Below are positions 62,894 to 64,000 of a stretch of DNA of 64,000 nt, piece by piece. The notes beneath the pieces are model-generated. The model ran no database searches. It saw only the letters and a list, made by a program, of their open reading frames with translations, and was not told the origin of the DNA. Position 1 is the first letter of the stretch, and each line of letters begins with the position of its first letter. Source of the DNA: Corynebacterium jeikeium (GTDB lineage: Bacteria > Actinomycetota > Actinomycetes > Mycobacteriales > Mycobacteriaceae); NCBI RefSeq assembly GCF_000738175.1, contig NZ_JFCH01000027.1, forward strand, positions 103,767-167,766, read 5' to 3'. Made by a program: the position numbers and the translations under genes.

Positions 62894-64000
62894 ATGTTTC
62901 TAGCCTTGCGCGAAATGCTTTTTGCGCGCACCCGGTCCCTTCTCATGAGCGTTGTGTTGACGCTCATGTCCTGACTGGTCGTCATCATCTCCGGCCTCAC
63001 AGCCGGATTGGTTAACGACGGTGTTTCCGGCCTGAAGGCAATGGATAGTGACGTCATCGCTTTCGCCGATGGCACCCAGACCGATTCGGCCTTCACCCGC
63101 TCCGTCATCGACATCACAGAGTCCGACAAGTTCGCCAACATCGACGGAGTGGAAGAGGCCGCCCCACTGGGCCTAACCATTGCAAACGCTCACAACCAGA
63201 ACGGCAAGGCCGTCGACCTCACCCTCCTCGGAGTAAAGCCCGACTCCTTCATCGCACCAGAGGGGCTGCCGGAACAAAGCACCGCCCCTAACGGCGGCGC
63301 CCCCACCAAAACCAAGCACGAAATCGTCGTGTCCTCCACCCTCCAAGACGAAGGCATCAAAGAAGGCGACACCATCACCATCGATCGCCTTGAGATCCCG
63401 TTGAAAGTCGTCGGCTTCACCGATGGCCAGCGCACCTTCGGCCACGTCGATGCCGCCTACCTGCCCCTCGACGTCTGGCAGGAAATCCACGCCGGCGTAC
63501 GTAAGGGCGAAGAGGTAAGCCCGGAGGCGTACAAGGAAATATCCGTCATCGCCGCCAGCACGCAGGATAAGCCAGACACTGGGGCGCTCTCCGACGCCTC
63601 CGGCCTGGACGTCCGCATCCTCAAGGAAAGCTTCGATTCCTCCCCTGGCTACACCGCCGAAATGATGACCCTTTCCATGATCAAATGGTTCCTCTACGTC
63701 ATCGCCGCCCTGGTGACCGGCGCCTTCTTCCTAGTGTGGACCATCCAGCGTGCCGGCAATATCGCCGCACTGCGCGCGATGGGAGCCACGAAGGGCTTCC
63801 TGCTCCGCGACAGCCTGGGCCAAGCCGTCATCATTCTGGGTGCGTCCGTCATCGTCGGTGCACTTATTGCCGTTGGCCTCGGGAGCCTCCTGGAAACCAC
63901 GGCCATGCCCTACGCCACCGAACTCGGATCCGTCCTCAGCGGCAGCGCGATCCTCTTCGTATCTGGCCTGATCGGCGCACTGATCGCCGTCGTCCGCGTC
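62894..64000 (+). pseudogene. ABC transporter permease (FtsX/MacB type), interrupted by TGA
   Basis: ATG 62894 has AGGGAG 7 nt upstream and opens 26 codons (MFLALREMLFARTRSLLMSV ...). A TGA at 62972-62974 interrupts the first membrane helix, after which the same frame stays open to the window end with clear FtsX-type content: an outer domain of about 200 residues, then a membrane helix, and TIQRAGNIAALRAMGATKG, a permease signature. The TGA is probably a Trp-codon nonsense change, or readthrough (TGA-CTG context), or a sequence error. Restart within the gene would lose the first helix. The C-terminus and a partner ATPase would lie past the window. Confidence 0.75.

Noticed and set aside
62972-62974. 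Selenocysteine at the TGA
   Set aside because: No hairpin of SECIS type is evident just downstream and permeases of this family do not use selenocysteine.

Overview
The window reads as a chromosomal segment of a high-GC Corynebacterium, probably from the lipophilic C. jeikeium/urealyticum side of the genus; the species is an inference. The support is a fused E2-E1 2-oxoglutarate dehydrogenase (OdhA) without a lipoyl domain, mycothiol synthesis (MshB), an LpqW-like lipoprotein beside TypA, actinobacterial DapD with DapC and DapE, SigE with its anti-sigma factor beside TatB, and a gene order (mgtE-like, DUF1003, mrp, tatB, anti-sigma, sigE, O-methyltransferase, glgC, glgA) that also occurs in mycobacteria. 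I found no rRNA, tRNA, CRISPR array, insertion sequence or prophage. This is mostly core genome.

Region by region. Positions 1-6.7 kb hold a SWIM-finger protein overlapping an SNF2 helicase (reverse), then forward putP, a secreted HNH-type nuclease and a small membrane protein. At 6.8-14.7 kb are deaD with an unexplained inverted-repeat element in its 3' region, an FAD oxidoreductase, two uncharacterised proteins, a carboxylesterase and an EcsC-like protein. At 14.8-22 kb are a fused asymmetric ABC exporter and odhA. At 22-28.5 kb lies the envelope and stress block: lipoprotein, MgtE-N/CBS protein, DUF1003, Mrp, TatB, anti-sigma factor, SigE and an O-methyltransferase. At 28.5-32.7 kb is the glycogen block: glgC and glgA divergent, followed by a GH32-like protein whose catalytic motifs look lost. 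At 32.7-43.4 kb are an RlmA-like methyltransferase, PepA, a DivIVA-like protein, a LOG-family protein and the lysine/diaminopimelate genes dapE, dapD and dapC with an amino-acid permease, a pseudouridine synthase and ferredoxin. At 43.4-48.3 kb the compact reverse set typA, lpqW-like, mshB links translation, cell-wall glycolipid and mycothiol functions. From 48.5 kb to the end are secreted and membrane proteins, a FadE25-like acyl-CoA dehydrogenase, a DUF4232 lipoprotein, a GT-C-like membrane protein, a patatin phospholipase, a MFS carrier, a Tat-exported phosphoesterase, a TipAS-type MerR regulator, a DUF1275 protein and, at the edge, an ABC permease gene interrupted by an in-frame TGA.

A recurring pattern is a TANNNT -10 hexamer ending 6-8 nt before the start codon with no Shine-Dalgarno, which predicts leaderless mRNAs for at least ten genes and decides several starts. 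I see no clear new defence or mobile system. The best leads are the pseudo-GH32 protein next to glgA, the 155-bp inverted-repeat element behind deaD, a dapD terminator buried in the convergent gene, the MerR-type promoter with a 13-bp tandem repeat, and the interrupted ABC permease.
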